This document shows, in pieces, positions 42,334-51,868 of a DNA stretch of 64,000 bases. The notes below the pieces were generated by a model. The model was not told where the DNA came from, made no database searches, and was given only the letters and a program-made list of their open reading frames with translations. The stretch is from Agromyces cerinus subsp. cerinus (GTDB taxonomy: Bacteria; Actinomycetota; Actinomycetes; Actinomycetales; Microbacteriaceae): NCBI RefSeq assembly GCF_900142065.1, contig NZ_FSRJ01000001.1:1116001-1180000 (forward strand), written 5' to 3'. Both the position numbers and the translations under genes were made by a program. Numbering within the stretch: the first letter of the stretch is position 1; every line of letters starts with the position of its first letter.

Positions 42334-43815
42334 TCACTCCGAGGCGGGCATCTCCGCGCCGAGCACCGCGAGCAGGGCGCGCGCCTTGATGCGGGTCTCC
42401 TCGACCTCCTCGGCGGCGACCGAGAGCGCCGTGATGCCGCCGCCGGTGCCGATGGAGGCGCCATCGGGTGTGAGCACGATCGACCGGATCACCATCGCGA
42501 GGTCGGCGCCGCCGTCGACGCCGAGGTAGCCGAACGCCCCGGAGTAGATCCCCCGCGGCCCCTGCTCGAGCCCGTGCAGGATCGTCATGGCGCTGTGCTT
42601 CGGCGCGCCCGTCATCGAGCCCGCCGGGAACGCCGACTGCACGGCGTCGAGCGCGGTGAGCGGATGCCGCAGCCGCGCGGTCACCGTCGAGACCAGCTGG
42701 TGCACGTGGGCGTATTCCTCGACGTCGAGGAGGCTCGGCACCTCGACGGTGCCGAGCTCGGCGATGCGGCCGAGGTCGTTGCGCATGAGGTCGACGATCA
42801 TGAGGTTCTCGGCGCGCTCCTTCTCGCTGGCGAGCAGCTCCCGGCGGAGGGCGGCGTCGGCCTCGGGGTCGTCGCTTCGCGGCCGAGTGCCCTTCATCGG
42901 CTTCGTCGAGACGATGCCTCCGGGTTCGACGTGGAGGAACTGCTCGGGCGAGGCGCTCAGCAGCGCGGTGTCCCCGAAGCGCAGGTACCCGCCGTGATGG
43001 CTCGGGCTCGAGGCGCGGAGCGCCAGGTAGGCGGTGGCCGGATCAGGGTGCACGTCGACGTCGACCCGGTTCGTGAGGCAGAGCTGGTACGCGTCGCCGC
43101 GGATGATCGCGGCCTGGCATTCGGCGATGAGCTGCTCGTAGCGCTGCGGATCATGACGCCAGCGCGTCGGCGCGCGGTCGGCGCCGGCACTCGTCGACGG
43201 CGGAACCGCCGAGGCCAGTGGCACGGATGCCGCGTCGAGCCCGTCGATCGCACGTGCGAGCTGCTCGACCCAGGCGTCGGCGGGCGACGATTCGACGGCG
43301 TCATCGTGCAGCCAGACGAGCCGCATCGATCGTGCGGAATGGTCGAAGACGATCGCGCGGTCGACGAAGAGGAACGCGGCGTCGGCCGTTGCGGCTTCGG
43401 CCGCCGGGACCTCGTTCAGCTGCGCGCCGAGCTCGTAGCTGAACCAGCCGAACCAGCCGATCGGGCCGCCGGCCTCGGTGGCCTCGGTGGCCTCGGTGGC
43501 GTCGTCGCCCGGTGCCGGTCGGTACTCGGCGAGCACCTCGCCGAGCACGTCGAAGATCGAGCCGGCCGTCGTGGTCGACAGCCGCGCCGAGGCATCCGAC
43601 GCCGCCGGCCGCGACCTCGAGACCGTGCCGCGACGCACATCCGCCGTGACGAACTCGGTGCCGGGGTGCGCCGCGGCGATGACGCTCGAGCCCGACGTGG
43701 CATCCGCACCCCCGTCGAGCCACACGACATGCTCCGACTCAGCGAAGCACGCGCGGAAGACCGCTTCGGGGTCGCGCCACACCGGCAGGGTGAGCTGACG
43801 GATGCGGCGCGGCAT
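42334..43815 (-). CDS. pabB: Aminodeoxychorismate synthase component I (PabB-type)
   Basis: This is a 493-residue chorismate-utilising enzyme. The catalytic core contains [18 protein letters not shown], with the Lys typical of PabB, then [23 protein letters not shown] and [17 protein letters not shown]. The N-terminal half is weaker, with the [14 protein letters not shown] motif. It makes 4-amino-4-deoxychorismate for folate with a glutaminase partner, which is not in the window. A TAGGCT -10 (43822-43827) lies six bases before the ATG. The N-terminal third has a 9-bp repeat encoding Glu-Ala-Thr three times. Anthranilate synthase I is less likely because of the Lys motif. Confidence 0.88.
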   Translation of the reverse strand: MPRRIRQLTLPVWRDPEAVFRACFAESEHVVWLDGGADATSGSSVIAAAHPGTEFVTADVRRGTVSRSRPAASDASARLSTTTAGSIFDVLGEVLAEYRPAPGDDATEATEATEAGGPIGWFGWFSYELGAQLNEVPAAEAATADAAFLFVDRAIVFDHSARSMRLVWLHDDAVESSPADAWVEQLARAIDGLDAASVPLASAVPPSTSAGADRAPTRWRHDPQRYEQLIAECQAAIIRGDAYQLCLTNRVDVDVHPDPATAYLALRASSPSHHGGYLRFGDTALLSASPEQFLHVEPGGIVSTKPMKGTRPRSDDPEADAALRRELLASEKERAENLMIVDLMRNDLGRIAELGTVEVPSLLDVEEYAHVHQLVSTVTARLRHPLTALDAVQSAFPAGSMTGAPKHSAMTILHGLEQGPRGIYSGAFGYLGVDGGADLAMVIRSIVLTPDGASIGTGGGITALSVAAEEVEETRIKARALLAVLGAEMPASE

Positions 43816-43824
43816 CCTCTCAGC

Positions 43825-45543
43825 CTAGATCGCCGGGAGGCGGCCGTCTTCGATCGTCACGACGCGATCGACGAGTGCGGGGTCGACCGGGGCGTGCGAG
43901 ATGAGCACGACGCTGCTGCCCGAGCGACTCGCGGCGTCGGTCAGGTCGCGAAGGAGCGCGACGGCGCGCGCCGGGTCGACGCTCGCCGTCGGCTCGTCGA
44001 GCACGAGCACGGGGAATCGGGCGAGCATCGCCCTGGCCAGGGCGAGTCGCTGCGCCTGCCCGCCCGAGACGAGGGCGCCGCGTTCGCCGACCTTCGCGTC
44101 GAGTCCGCCGCGCTCCTCGACCCACCCGCGCAGCCCGACGCGGTCGAGCACCTCGAGCAGCTCCTCGTCGCTCGCGGTGTCGCGGGCGAAGATCAGGTTC
44201 TGCCGCACGTCTTCATCGAAGAGCCACGGCCGTTGCTCGACCAGTCCGACGATGCCGCGCACCTCGGCGGGATCGAGGGTCGACGCTTCGACACCGCCGA
44301 GTCGGTAGGAGCCCGCATAGTCGAGGAAGCGCACGAGCACGTGGGCGAGCGTGGTCTTGCCCGCCCCTGAGCCGCCGCGCACGAGGAGCCGTTCGCCGGG
44401 CGCGATCGCGAGATCGACCCGGGTGAGGGCCGCTCCCCTGCCGTCGTCGGAGCCGCTGGGATCGGCGCCTTCGGGGTTCGCGAGCTCCGGCCAGCTCGCC
44501 TGCACGCCGCGCAGCTCGATCATCGGCGGCGCATCGCCCGTCGGCGGTGCCGCCGGAGACTCCGGCACGACGGGGATGCCCGCAGGCACGGTGTCGGGCA
44601 CCGCTCCGGCGACCCGGGAAGCGCTCGCCCGCGCGAGCCGGAGCGACGACGCCGCGAGCGGCACCGCAGTCGCGATCTCGGCGATCGCGAGCGGCACGAG
44701 GCAGAGCACGGCGAAGGTGGGCCCGTCGATGCGGCCGTCCTGCAGGAGGGGCACCGCCGCAGCGAGGCTCGCGGCCACGGCGAATCCGCCGATCGCGCTC
44801 ATCGCCGCCGCCGCGACGCCGGTCGCCGCTGCGCGCGTCCGGGTCGCCCCGGCGTACTCGGCTCCGAGCTCGTCGATGCGTCGACGCCCGGCGCCCGCGG
44901 CATCGAAGGCCACGAGCACGTCGAGCGCCTGCACGTGTTCGACGATCGCCGCCTGGAGATCGCCGCGGAGCGGTGCCGTGGTGCGCTCGGCGCGGGCGAC
45001 CGCTCGCTGCTGCACGAGCAGCGCTGCACCGATGCCAACGACGAGGCAGATCAGCACGGCGACAGCAGACTCCGGGGCCAGGAACCCGATGCCGATGACG
45101 GCGGCCACGAGCACGATCGCCGCGCTCACGAGCGGCTGCACGGCCCGCAGCGGCACGTTCTGCAGCTCGTCGACATCGCTCACGAAGCGATCGAGCAGAT
45201 CACCGCGTCGCGTCGCCGCGATGCCGTCGGGGGCGATCGGCGGCATGCGCGCGAACACGTCCGCACGAATCGTGGCGAGCTGCCGGAACGAGGCGTCATG
45301 GCCCGTGAGCCGCTCGAGGTACCGGAACACCGAGCGGCCGAGCGCGAACGCGCGCACGCCGACGATCGCCATCGAGAGGTACAGGACGGGCGGCTGTTCG
45401 TCGGCACGGGCGATCAGCCAGGCCGAGCACGCGAGCAGCACGATCGTCGACCCGGCGGAGCCGATGCCGAACAGCACGGCGGGCAGGAGCCGGCGCGGGC
45501 TCGGGATGGAGCGGCGCAGCAAGGCGCGCGCGGGATCAGACAT
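43825..45543 (-). CDS. cydC: CydC subunit of the thiol exporter CydDC
   Basis: This is a 572-residue fused ABC exporter half: six membrane helices (about 20-310) and an ATPase domain (about 350-570) with Walker A RGGSGAGKTTLA, signature LVSGGQAQRLALARAML, Walker B VLVLDEPTASVD and switch SHAP. CydDC exports cysteine/glutathione and is needed to assemble cytochrome bd. The start is ATG 45543, eight bases inside the cydD 3' end. It is the last gene of cydABDC. Confidence 0.92.
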   Translation of the reverse strand: MSDPARALLRRSIPSPRRLLPAVLFGIGSAGSTIVLLACSAWLIARADEQPPVLYLSMAIVGVRAFALGRSVFRYLERLTGHDASFRQLATIRADVFARMPPIAPDGIAATRRGDLLDRFVSDVDELQNVPLRAVQPLVSAAIVLVAAVIGIGFLAPESAVAVLICLVVGIGAALLVQQRAVARAERTTAPLRGDLQAAIVEHVQALDVLVAFDAAGAGRRRIDELGAEYAGATRTRAAATGVAAAAMSAIGGFAVAASLAAAVPLLQDGRIDGPTFAVLCLVPLAIAEIATAVPLAASSLRLARASASRVAGAVPDTVPAGIPVVPESPAAPPTGDAPPMIELRGVQASWPELANPEGADPSGSDDGRGAALTRVDLAIAPGERLLVRGGSGAGKTTLAHVLVRFLDYAGSYRLGGVEASTLDPAEVRGIVGLVEQRPWLFDEDVRQNLIFARDTASDEELLEVLDRVGLRGWVEERGGLDAKVGERGALVSGGQAQRLALARAMLARFPVLVLDEPTASVDPARAVALLRDLTDAASRSGSSVVLISHAPVDPALVDRVVTIEDGRLPAI

Positions 45544-47182
45544 GCGCAGGCTCCAGTTCGACGATGCGATCGGCACGGGCGGCGAAAGCGGTGCGGTGCG
45601 TCGAGACGACGACGATCCGCCCCTCGGCGGCGAGTTCGCGAAGCGCGTCGCCGAGGGCGGCCTCGCGGTCGGCGTCCTGCGCGGAGCTCGGCTCGTCGAG
45701 CAGCAGCAGCGGAGCGTCTCGGGCGAGCAGCCGATGGATCGCCCGGGCGGTCGCGACGCGCTGCGCCTGGCCGCCCGACAGGCCCGAGCCGCCGGGTCCG
45801 AGCCGCAGCTCGGGGTCGAGCTCGACGCCGGCGAGCCGGCATGCGCGCATGCAGAGCGCGGGGTCGGCGTCTTCGTCGCCGAGGCGCACGTTCGAGGCGA
45901 TCGTTCCGGCGAGGAGCGCCGGAGCCTGCCCCGACCACGCGACCTTCGAACGTGCGTCAGCGCCGGCGCCGGCGCCGAGCCGCCAGCCGTCGAGCTGCGC
46001 AGCGCCCTCGATCGGCACGAAGCCGAGGAGCGCCGCGAACAGGCTCGACTTGCCCGAACCGCTCTCCCCGGTCACCGCGACGAGTTCGCCGCGACCTGCT
46101 TCGAGGTCGAGGCCGTCGAGCACGACCCGATCACCCCGCACGACCCGGATGCCGCGGAGCTGCAGGCCCGAACCGGCATCCGGAATCTCGGCGGCGGCAG
46201 CCGTGTCGCGAACCGGAGCCCGGCCCGCCTGCTCGGCCGCGTCGAGCAGGTCGAAGGCGTCGACCGACGCGGCGACGCCCTCGGTCGACGCGTGGAAGGC
46301 GGCGCCGACGTTGCGGAGCGGCAGGAAGACCTCGGGTGCGAGCACCAGCACGAAGAGCCCGGCGATCAGCATCATGTCGCCCGCGACGAGGCGGAGCCCG
46401 ATCGAGACGGCGACGAGCGCGACCGAGAGGCTGGCGGCGAACTCGAGCGTGAACCCGGAGAGGAAGGTGATGCGCAGCACCTTCATGGTGTGCGAGCGGT
46501 ACTCGTCGGTGACCGCCCTGATCCGTGCGGTCTGGCGCTCGGCACGGCGGAAGAGCAGCAGCGTCGACAGCCCTCCGACGACCTCGAGGAACCCGCGCGA
46601 CAGCGACGCGAGACTCTCCCACTGGCGCCGCTGCACGACCTGGGTGGCCATGCCGATGAGCGCCATGAAGACGGGGATGAGCGGCAGCACGATCACGAGC
46701 ACGAGCCCCGACAGCGGGTCGGCGATCCACGCCATCGCGATGAGGATCGGAGTGACGACGATCGTCGACACGAGCTGCGGCAGGTACTGGCCGAAGTACG
46801 CGTCGAGGGCGTCGAGCCCCGGACCGAGCAGGGTCGCGATGCGCGCCGTCGGGAAGTCGGGAAGCCCCTCGGGCTCGGCCTCGAGCGCCGTGAGCAGTTC
46901 GCTCCGGAGCTCGGCCTTCACCCGGGTGGCGCCGGCGGAGCCCACCACGTCCCAGACCCAGGCCGCGACGGCGCGAACGGATGCCGCGGCGACGAGCAGC
47001 ACGAGGAACGGCACGCCATCGGCCATCGACATGCCGTCGATGAAGCCGGTCACGAGGGACGCGAGCGACCACGCGAACGCCACGATGGCGGCGCTCTGGA
47101 CGAGGGCGAGCGCGCCGCCCGCGGCGAGGAAGCCGCGGGCGGCGCGGGAGCGGCGGAGGAGCCGCGGATCGAGCGGTCTCAC
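45536..47182 (-). CDS. cydD: CydD subunit of the thiol exporter CydDC
   Basis: This is a 548-residue ABC exporter half. The membrane domain has TARIATLLGPGLDALDAYFGQYLPQ and the CydD-typical LIPVFMALIGMATQ. The ATPase has GESGSGKSSLFAALL, GLSGGQAQRVATARAI and LLLLDEPSSAQDADRE. It is the partner of CydC, encoded next. The GTG start abuts the cydB stop (TAG-GTG), so translation is coupled. Confidence 0.92.
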   Translation of the reverse strand: MRPLDPRLLRRSRAARGFLAAGGALALVQSAAIVAFAWSLASLVTGFIDGMSMADGVPFLVLLVAAASVRAVAAWVWDVVGSAGATRVKAELRSELLTALEAEPEGLPDFPTARIATLLGPGLDALDAYFGQYLPQLVSTIVVTPILIAMAWIADPLSGLVLVIVLPLIPVFMALIGMATQVVQRRQWESLASLSRGFLEVVGGLSTLLLFRRAERQTARIRAVTDEYRSHTMKVLRITFLSGFTLEFAASLSVALVAVSIGLRLVAGDMMLIAGLFVLVLAPEVFLPLRNVGAAFHASTEGVAASVDAFDLLDAAEQAGRAPVRDTAAAAEIPDAGSGLQLRGIRVVRGDRVVLDGLDLEAGRGELVAVTGESGSGKSSLFAALLGFVPIEGAAQLDGWRLGAGAGADARSKVAWSGQAPALLAGTIASNVRLGDEDADPALCMRACRLAGVELDPELRLGPGGSGLSGGQAQRVATARAIHRLLARDAPLLLLDEPSSAQDADREAALGDALRELAAEGRIVVVSTHRTAFAARADRIVELEPAHV

Positions 47183-48187
47183 CTAGTGCGCTGCCGCCTC
47201 GATCGAAGCACGCGAGACGCGCTTGCGGAACACCCAGTAGGTCCAGCCCTGGTACAACAGCACCAACGGGAGGCAGAACACGGCGACCCAACTCATGACG
47301 GTGAGCGTGTACGTCGTGCTCGAGGCGTTCTCGATCGTGAGGCTGTTCGCCGGATCGTTCGACGCCGGCATCACGTCGGGGAACAGCGCCGCGAAGAGGG
47401 CGAGCACCGCGGTGGCGACCGTGACGGCGAGCAGGGTGAAGGCGATGCCCTCCGCCCCGCGCAGGTTCGCGATCCACCCGCCGATGAGTGCCACCGCGGC
47501 GACGGCCGCGAGGATCCAGAACCAGAGCGTGCCGAAGGCGAGTCCGGTCCAGAGGAGGAACGAGGCGGCGACGACGATCGTGATGAGACCCGACTTGGTG
47601 GCGAGCCGTCGCGCTCGCTCGCGCAGGTCTCCCTCGGTCTTCAGCGAGGCGAACACCACGCCGTGGGTGAAGAACAGCAGCAGGGTCGTGACGCCGCCGA
47701 GCAGCGCGTACGGGTTCAGCAGGTCGAAGAGCGTTCCCGTGTAGTTGTGGTCGGCGTCGAGCGGCACGCCCTGCACGATGTTGGCGAACGCGACGCCCCA
47801 GAGGAGGGCCGGCACCGCCGACCCGACGACGATCATGCCGTCGAACCACTTCTTCCAGCGCGACTCCGGTCGCTGGTGGCGGTACTCGAACGAGACGCCG
47901 CGAGCGATGAGCGCGAGCAGGATGAGCAGCAACGCGAGGTAGAAGCCGGAGAAGAGCGTGGCGTACCACTCGGGGAACGCGGCGAAGAGCGCCGCTCCCG
48001 CGACGATCACCCACGTCTCGTTCAGGTCCCAGACCGGGCCGATCGTGTTGATGAGCACACGGCGGTCGGTGTCGTCCTTCCCGAGGAACGGAAGGGACAT
48101 GCCGATGCCGAAGTCGAAGCCGTCGAGCACGAAGTAGCCGACGAACATGAAGGCGACGATCCAGAACCAGAGCACTGTGAGATCCAT
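47183..48187 (-). CDS. cydB: Cytochrome bd ubiquinol/menaquinol oxidase subunit II
   Basis: This is a 334-residue membrane protein with about eight helices. The N-terminus LTVLWFWIVAFMFVGYFVLDGFDFGIG is diagnostic, followed by GPVWDLNETWVIVAGAALFAAFPEWYA. It supports heme and quinol handling by subunit I. AGGAGG lies seven bases before the ATG. Eleven bases separate it from cydA. Confidence 0.97.
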   Translation of the reverse strand: MDLTVLWFWIVAFMFVGYFVLDGFDFGIGMSLPFLGKDDTDRRVLINTIGPVWDLNETWVIVAGAALFAAFPEWYATLFSGFYLALLLILLALIARGVSFEYRHQRPESRWKKWFDGMIVVGSAVPALLWGVAFANIVQGVPLDADHNYTGTLFDLLNPYALLGGVTTLLLFFTHGVVFASLKTEGDLRERARRLATKSGLITIVVAASFLLWTGLAFGTLWFWILAAVAAVALIGGWIANLRGAEGIAFTLLAVTVATAVLALFAALFPDVMPASNDPANSLTIENASSTTYTLTVMSWVAVFCLPLVLLYQGWTYWVFRKRVSRASIEAAAH

Positions 48188-48198
48188 GGTGTGTCCTC

Positions 48199-49611
48199 CT
48201 AGTAGACCGTCGAGGCGGGTTCGACGCGGCCGGTTTCGGGATCGGGTTCGCCGAGCTCCGGTGGGCCCTTCTTGATGGCCCGGATGATGAGGCGCACCTC
48301 GACGACGGCGAGGATGCCGTAGATCAGGGTGAACGCCACGAGCGAGATGAGCACGTCGAGTCCGGTCACGTTCGGCGAGACAGCGGATTCCGTCGGCAGC
48401 AGGCTGAACACGATCCAGGGTTGCCTGCCCATCTCGGTGAAGATCCAGCCGACGATCATGGCGGCGAGCGAGAGGGGGAAGCTCCAGATCGCGACCTTCC
48501 AGACCCATGCCTGCTTGGGCATGCGGCCCTTGCGGGTGACCCAGAGGCCGACCACGGCGACGAGCACGTGGAGCAGACCGAGGCCGATCATCCAGCGGAA
48601 CGCCCAGTAGGTGATCCAGATGATGGGCGTGTAGTCGCCGGGTCCGTAGAGATCCGTGTACTGCGCCTGGAGGTCGTTGATGCCCTCGACGCAGCCGTCG
48701 AAGGTGTGCGTCGAGAGGAACGAGAGCAGGTACGGCACGCGGATGGAGAAGAGCTCGCTCGTGCCGTCGGGTGTGCCGAGGGTGAAGAGCGAGAACGAGG
48801 CATCCGCCCCGCAGGCGGTGTCGTACATCGCCTCGGCAGCGGCCATCTTCATCGGCTGGGTCGCCACCATGGCGAGGCTCAGCTGGTCGCCGAAGAGGGT
48901 CGTGAGGATGCCGGAGCCGACCATGACCCAGAGGCCGAACTTCAGCGCGGGACGCATCGAGTCGAGGTGCTGGTTGCGGGCGAGGTGCCAGGCCGCGGCG
49001 CTGATGATGAGGCCGGCCGCGACCATGAAGCTCGCCGCGATCGTATGCGGGAAGGCCGCGAGCGCCACCGGATTCGCGAGTAGCGCACCGATGTCGACGA
49101 GCTCCGCACGACCGCGTTCGGCGTTCATCTCGTACCCGACCGGGTTCTGCATGAACGCGTTCGCCGCGATGATGAAGTACGCCGATGCGATGGAGCCGAT
49201 GGCCGTGCACCAGATCGTCGCGAGGTGGAGCCCGCGGGGCAGCTTGTCCCAGCCGAAGATCCAGAGTCCGATGAACGTGGCCTCGAAGAAGAAGGCGAGC
49301 AGGCCCTCCATCGCGAGCGGGGCGCCGAAGACGTCGCCGACGAAGCGCGAGTACTCCGACCAGTTCATGCCGAACTGGAACTCCTGCACGATGCCCGTCA
49401 CGACGCCCATGGCGAAGTTGATGAGGAAGATCGTGCCGAAGAACTTCGTGATCTTCAGGTACTCGAGCTTGCCGGTGCGGTACCACGCGGTCTGGAAGAC
49501 GGCGGTGGAGGTGGCGAGGCCGATGGTGATCGGGACGAACAGGAAGTGGTAGACGGTGGTGAGCCCGAATTGCCATCGGGCGAGCAGCAGCGGATCCAGC
49601 AGCTCGTTCAC
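48199..49611 (-). CDS. cydA: Cytochrome bd oxidase subunit I
   Basis: This is a 470-residue heme-bearing subunit that reduces O2 to water with quinol electrons and has high O2 affinity. Seen: RWQFGLTTVYHFLFVPI with the heme ligand His, FQFGMNWSEYSRFVGDVFGAPLA, KMAAAEAMYDT, and the GRQPW motif in TEMGRQPWIVF. The Q-loop is of the short type. The start is the GTG at 49611; AAAGGGG lies five bases upstream. Another GTG five codons earlier would put that ribosome binding site inside the gene. Two BlaI-like dyads lie 43-83 bases upstream. Confidence 0.97.
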   Translation of the reverse strand: MNELLDPLLLARWQFGLTTVYHFLFVPITIGLATSTAVFQTAWYRTGKLEYLKITKFFGTIFLINFAMGVVTGIVQEFQFGMNWSEYSRFVGDVFGAPLAMEGLLAFFFEATFIGLWIFGWDKLPRGLHLATIWCTAIGSIASAYFIIAANAFMQNPVGYEMNAERGRAELVDIGALLANPVALAAFPHTIAASFMVAAGLIISAAAWHLARNQHLDSMRPALKFGLWVMVGSGILTTLFGDQLSLAMVATQPMKMAAAEAMYDTACGADASFSLFTLGTPDGTSELFSIRVPYLLSFLSTHTFDGCVEGINDLQAQYTDLYGPGDYTPIIWITYWAFRWMIGLGLLHVLVAVVGLWVTRKGRMPKQAWVWKVAIWSFPLSLAAMIVGWIFTEMGRQPWIVFSLLPTESAVSPNVTGLDVLISLVAFTLIYGILAVVEVRLIIRAIKKGPPELGEPDPETGRVEPASTVY

Positions 49612-49653
49612 GGATGCCCCTTTCACACGCGGATCGCGTCGTGATGTCGCTAC

Positions 49654-49694
49654 GTTCTACACGCGGTAGAACCTTCTTCTACGAAGCGTAGAAC
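49654..49694. promoter_or_regulatory. Twin TTCTAC-N5-GTAGAA dyads between cydA and the BlaI-type gene
   Basis: Site 1 is GTTCTAC (49654-49660), ACGCG, GTAGAAC (49666-49672). Site 2 is TTCTAC (49677-49682), GAAGC, GTAGAAC (49688-49694). The sites are 22 bp apart, about two helical turns, so two dimers would sit on the same face. They resemble the TAC...GTA dyads of BlaI/MecI repressors. They lie between the divergent cydABDC operon and a BlaI-family gene, so autoregulation plus control of cytochrome bd is likely. Confidence 0.85.
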
Positions 49695-49711
49695 AAATCG
49701 CCCGACGACGG

Positions 49712-49717
49712 TAGTCT
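49712..49717 (+). promoter_or_regulatory. -10 element of the BlaI-type gene (leaderless)
   Basis: TAGTCT lies six bases before the ATG at 49724, which predicts transcription starting at or near the A of the start codon. The matching -35 position is TAGAAC, the right arm of operator site 2. A repressor bound there would exclude polymerase. Confidence 0.6.
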
Positions 49718-49723
49718 GGAGGT

Positions 49724-50098
49724 ATGGCGAGTCTCGGCGAACTGGAACGCTCCGTGATGGAGGTGTTGTGGTCGCGCGACGCCGCGCTCACCGCGAACGA
49801 ACTTCGCGACGCCCTCGCCATCAGCGAAGGCGAGCCCGGCCGCGCCGTCGCGACGACGACCGTGTTGACCGTGCTGTCGCGCCTCGAGCGCAAGGGCTTC
49901 GTGTCGCGAGCTCGTGACACCCGCCCGCACCGCTACCGGGCGCTGCTCACTCGCGAAGAGCACACCGCAGAGCTCATGCACGAGGTGCTCGACCGCGCAA
50001 GCGACCGCGATGCCGCGCTCGCCAGATTCGTCGGCACCGTCAGCGCCGGCGAGGCCGCCACGCTGCGGCGCCTGCTCGACGATCTCTCGCGCTCCTGA
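49724..50098 (+). CDS. BlaI/MecI/CopY-family transcriptional repressor
   Basis: This is a 124-residue winged-helix repressor: LGELERSVMEVLWSRDAALTANELRDAL, then ATTTVLTVLSRLERKGFVSR (recognition helix region), and a C-terminal dimerisation helix. The BlaI cleavage region is not obvious. It is divergently transcribed from cydABDC with two fitting operators between, and is followed after two bases by an M56 peptidase gene. This is the BlaI-BlaR1 arrangement, but with no beta-lactamase in view. Confidence 0.95.
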   Translation: MASLGELERSVMEVLWSRDAALTANELRDALAISEGEPGRAVATTTVLTVLSRLERKGFVSRARDTRPHRYRALLTREEHTAELMHEVLDRASDRDAALARFVGTVSAGEAATLRRLLDDLSRS

Positions 50099-50100
50099 CG

Positions 50101-51036
50101 ATGCTCGCCGTCGCCGTGCTGCTCGGCGGGTTCGCCCTGCTGCTCGCCTGGCCGATCCCCCTCGTGCTGTCGCGAGCGGCATGGCCCACGCGCTCCCCCG
50201 CGATCGCCCTCGCACTCTGGCAGGCGATCGCACTCGGCGGCGGCCTCTCGATGATCGGCTGCCTGCTCGTCTTCGGCGCGTCGCCGGCCGGGTCGCTCCT
50301 GGGCGCGGCCGGTGCGCTGCTCCCCCATCTCTTCACCGGCCCGATCCCGCCCGAGTTCGGCGTCGTACATCTCGCCGCCCTCACGCTCGCCGCCGGACTC
50401 GCGCTGCACCTCGCGCTCAACCTGGCGCTGACGGCGGTACGCGCCGAACGCGAACGCCGCCGCCAGCACCAGCTCATCGACCTGCTCAGCGACCCCATGC
50501 CGGGTCAGCCGAGAACCCGCGTGCTCGCGCATCCGGTGCCCCTCGCCTACTGCGTGCCGGGCATCCGCACCGCGACGGTGCTCACCGACGGCCTCATCGA
50601 CGCGCTCGACGACGCCGAGCTCCGGGCCGTCATCGCACACGAGCGCGCGCACCTCGACCAGCTGCACCACCTGGTGCTGCTCGCGTTCCGGGCCTGGCAC
50701 AGCGCCCTGCCCTGGTTCCCGATCGCAAACCGCGCCGAGCGGTCGGTCGCGCTCCTCGCCGAGATGCTCGCCGACGATCGCGCCCGTCGCGAGTCCGACG
50801 ACGACGCACTCCGTCGTGCGATGCTGCAGGTCGGCAGCGGCGGAGAGCCCGGCGCCTACGCCGACTCCGGCGGGGTCGTTCCCGACGTCACGATGCTCGA
50901 GGCGCGGCTCGCACGCCTCGACGAGCCGCAGCAGCTCTCGGGGCCGGTCACCGGCTCCGCCGTCGTGTGGAGCGCAGCGATCATCGTCGCCGTGCCGATC
51001 GTCGCGCTGCTCGCCACACTCGGCGCACTCGCCTGA
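50101..51036 (+). CDS. M56-family membrane metallopeptidase (BlaR1-like)
   Basis: This is a 311-residue protein with helices at about 1-25, 35-60, 80-110 and 275-305. A cytoplasmic zinc peptidase site HERAH (in VIAHERAHLDQLHH) lies near residue 180. It lacks the large penicillin-binding sensor domain of BlaR1, so its signal is not a beta-lactam through that domain. It probably cleaves or otherwise relieves the co-encoded BlaI-type repressor. That role is inferred from the family and the operon. Confidence 0.92.
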   Translation: MLAVAVLLGGFALLLAWPIPLVLSRAAWPTRSPAIALALWQAIALGGGLSMIGCLLVFGASPAGSLLGAAGALLPHLFTGPIPPEFGVVHLAALTLAAGLALHLALNLALTAVRAERERRRQHQLIDLLSDPMPGQPRTRVLAHPVPLAYCVPGIRTATVLTDGLIDALDDAELRAVIAHERAHLDQLHHLVLLAFRAWHSALPWFPIANRAERSVALLAEMLADDRARRESDDDALRRAMLQVGSGGEPGAYADSGGVVPDVTMLEARLARLDEPQQLSGPVTGSAVVWSAAIIVAVPIVALLATLGALA

Positions 51037-51121
51037 CCCCGACCACGGTACGAGCCGCTGCGCTGGCGAATCAGTCCGCAGTCTGATGCCGTCGTTCAGC
51101 GCTCCTCGGTACGCTCGAACG

Positions 51122-51868
51122 ATGAACGAGATCCTCGACTGGATCCTCGACACCGTCCAGGCTGTCGACCCGATCGCCCGCACCCTGCTCGCCGGGCTCG
51201 GCATGCTGCTCGAGACGTCGGTGCTGATCGGCCTCGTCGTGCCGGGCGACACGATCGTGATCGTCGCCTCGACGGCCGTCGACGGAGTGGGCGAGTACTT
51301 CGCACTCACGATCACCGTCATCGTCGGCGCACTGATCGGCGAGAGCATCGGATTCGCGCTGGGCCGTTGGTTCGGTCCGCACATCCACCGCTCGTGGGTC
51401 GGGCGCAAGATCGGCGACGAGAACTGGGCTCGGGCCGAACGCTACCTCGATCGCCGCGGCGGTCCCGCGGTCTTCATCTCACGGTTCCTGCCCGTGCTGC
51501 ATTCGCTCATCCCGCTCACGGTCGGCATGAGCTCGATGCGGTACCGCAAGTTCATGGCCTGGACGATCCCCGCCTGCGTCATCTGGGCGTTCTCGTACGT
51601 GACCGTCGGCTGGCTCGCCGCCGGCAGCTACCGCGAGCTGAGCCGCGAGCTGCACTGGGCGGGGTACCTGTTCGTCGGCATCATCGCCCTCTTCCTCGCC
51701 GCCGCCTGGGGCGTGAAGAAGCTGCTCGTCCGCACAGAGGCCAAGCACATGACGGCGACGGATGCCCCGGCGCCGGCGCCCTCAGAGGCGGGCGACGAGG
51801 CGCTCGAAGACGGCGAAGGGCCGGATGCCGCGGCATCCGACCCCTCGAACCTCGACGCGAACCGCTAG
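51122..51868 (+). CDS. DedA-family membrane protein
   Basis: This is a 248-residue DedA/VTT-domain protein. The signature region GLVVPGDTIVIVAS (about 40), GALIGESIGFALGRWFG (about 70), FISRFLPVLHSLIPLTVGMSSM (about 120) and a C-terminal helix are clear. Relatives flip undecaprenyl phosphate or other lipids. The last 40 residues are an acidic, low-complexity tail holding a CGGATGCC inverted pair (51822-51839). A TACGCT -10 (51110-51115) sits six bases before the ATG. It overlaps the convergent importer gene by four bases. Confidence 0.94.
   Translation: MNEILDWILDTVQAVDPIARTLLAGLGMLLETSVLIGLVVPGDTIVIVASTAVDGVGEYFALTITVIVGALIGESIGFALGRWFGPHIHRSWVGRKIGDENWARAERYLDRRGGPAVFISRFLPVLHSLIPLTVGMSSMRYRKFMAWTIPACVIWAFSYVTVGWLAAGSYRELSRELHWAGYLFVGIIALFLAAAWGVKKLLVRTEAKHMTATDAPAPAPSEAGDEALEDGEGPDAAASDPSNLDANR

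Noticed and set aside
44351..48202. Very long plus-strand open frame opposite cydC, cydD and cydB
   Set aside because: It is an antisense shadow caused by the high GC third positions; the minus-strand products match known families over their whole length.
49724..51036. A beta-lactam resistance (blaI-blaR1-bla) locus
   Set aside because: The M56 protein lacks the penicillin-binding sensor domain and no beta-lactamase gene is adjacent; the divergent partner is cytochrome bd.
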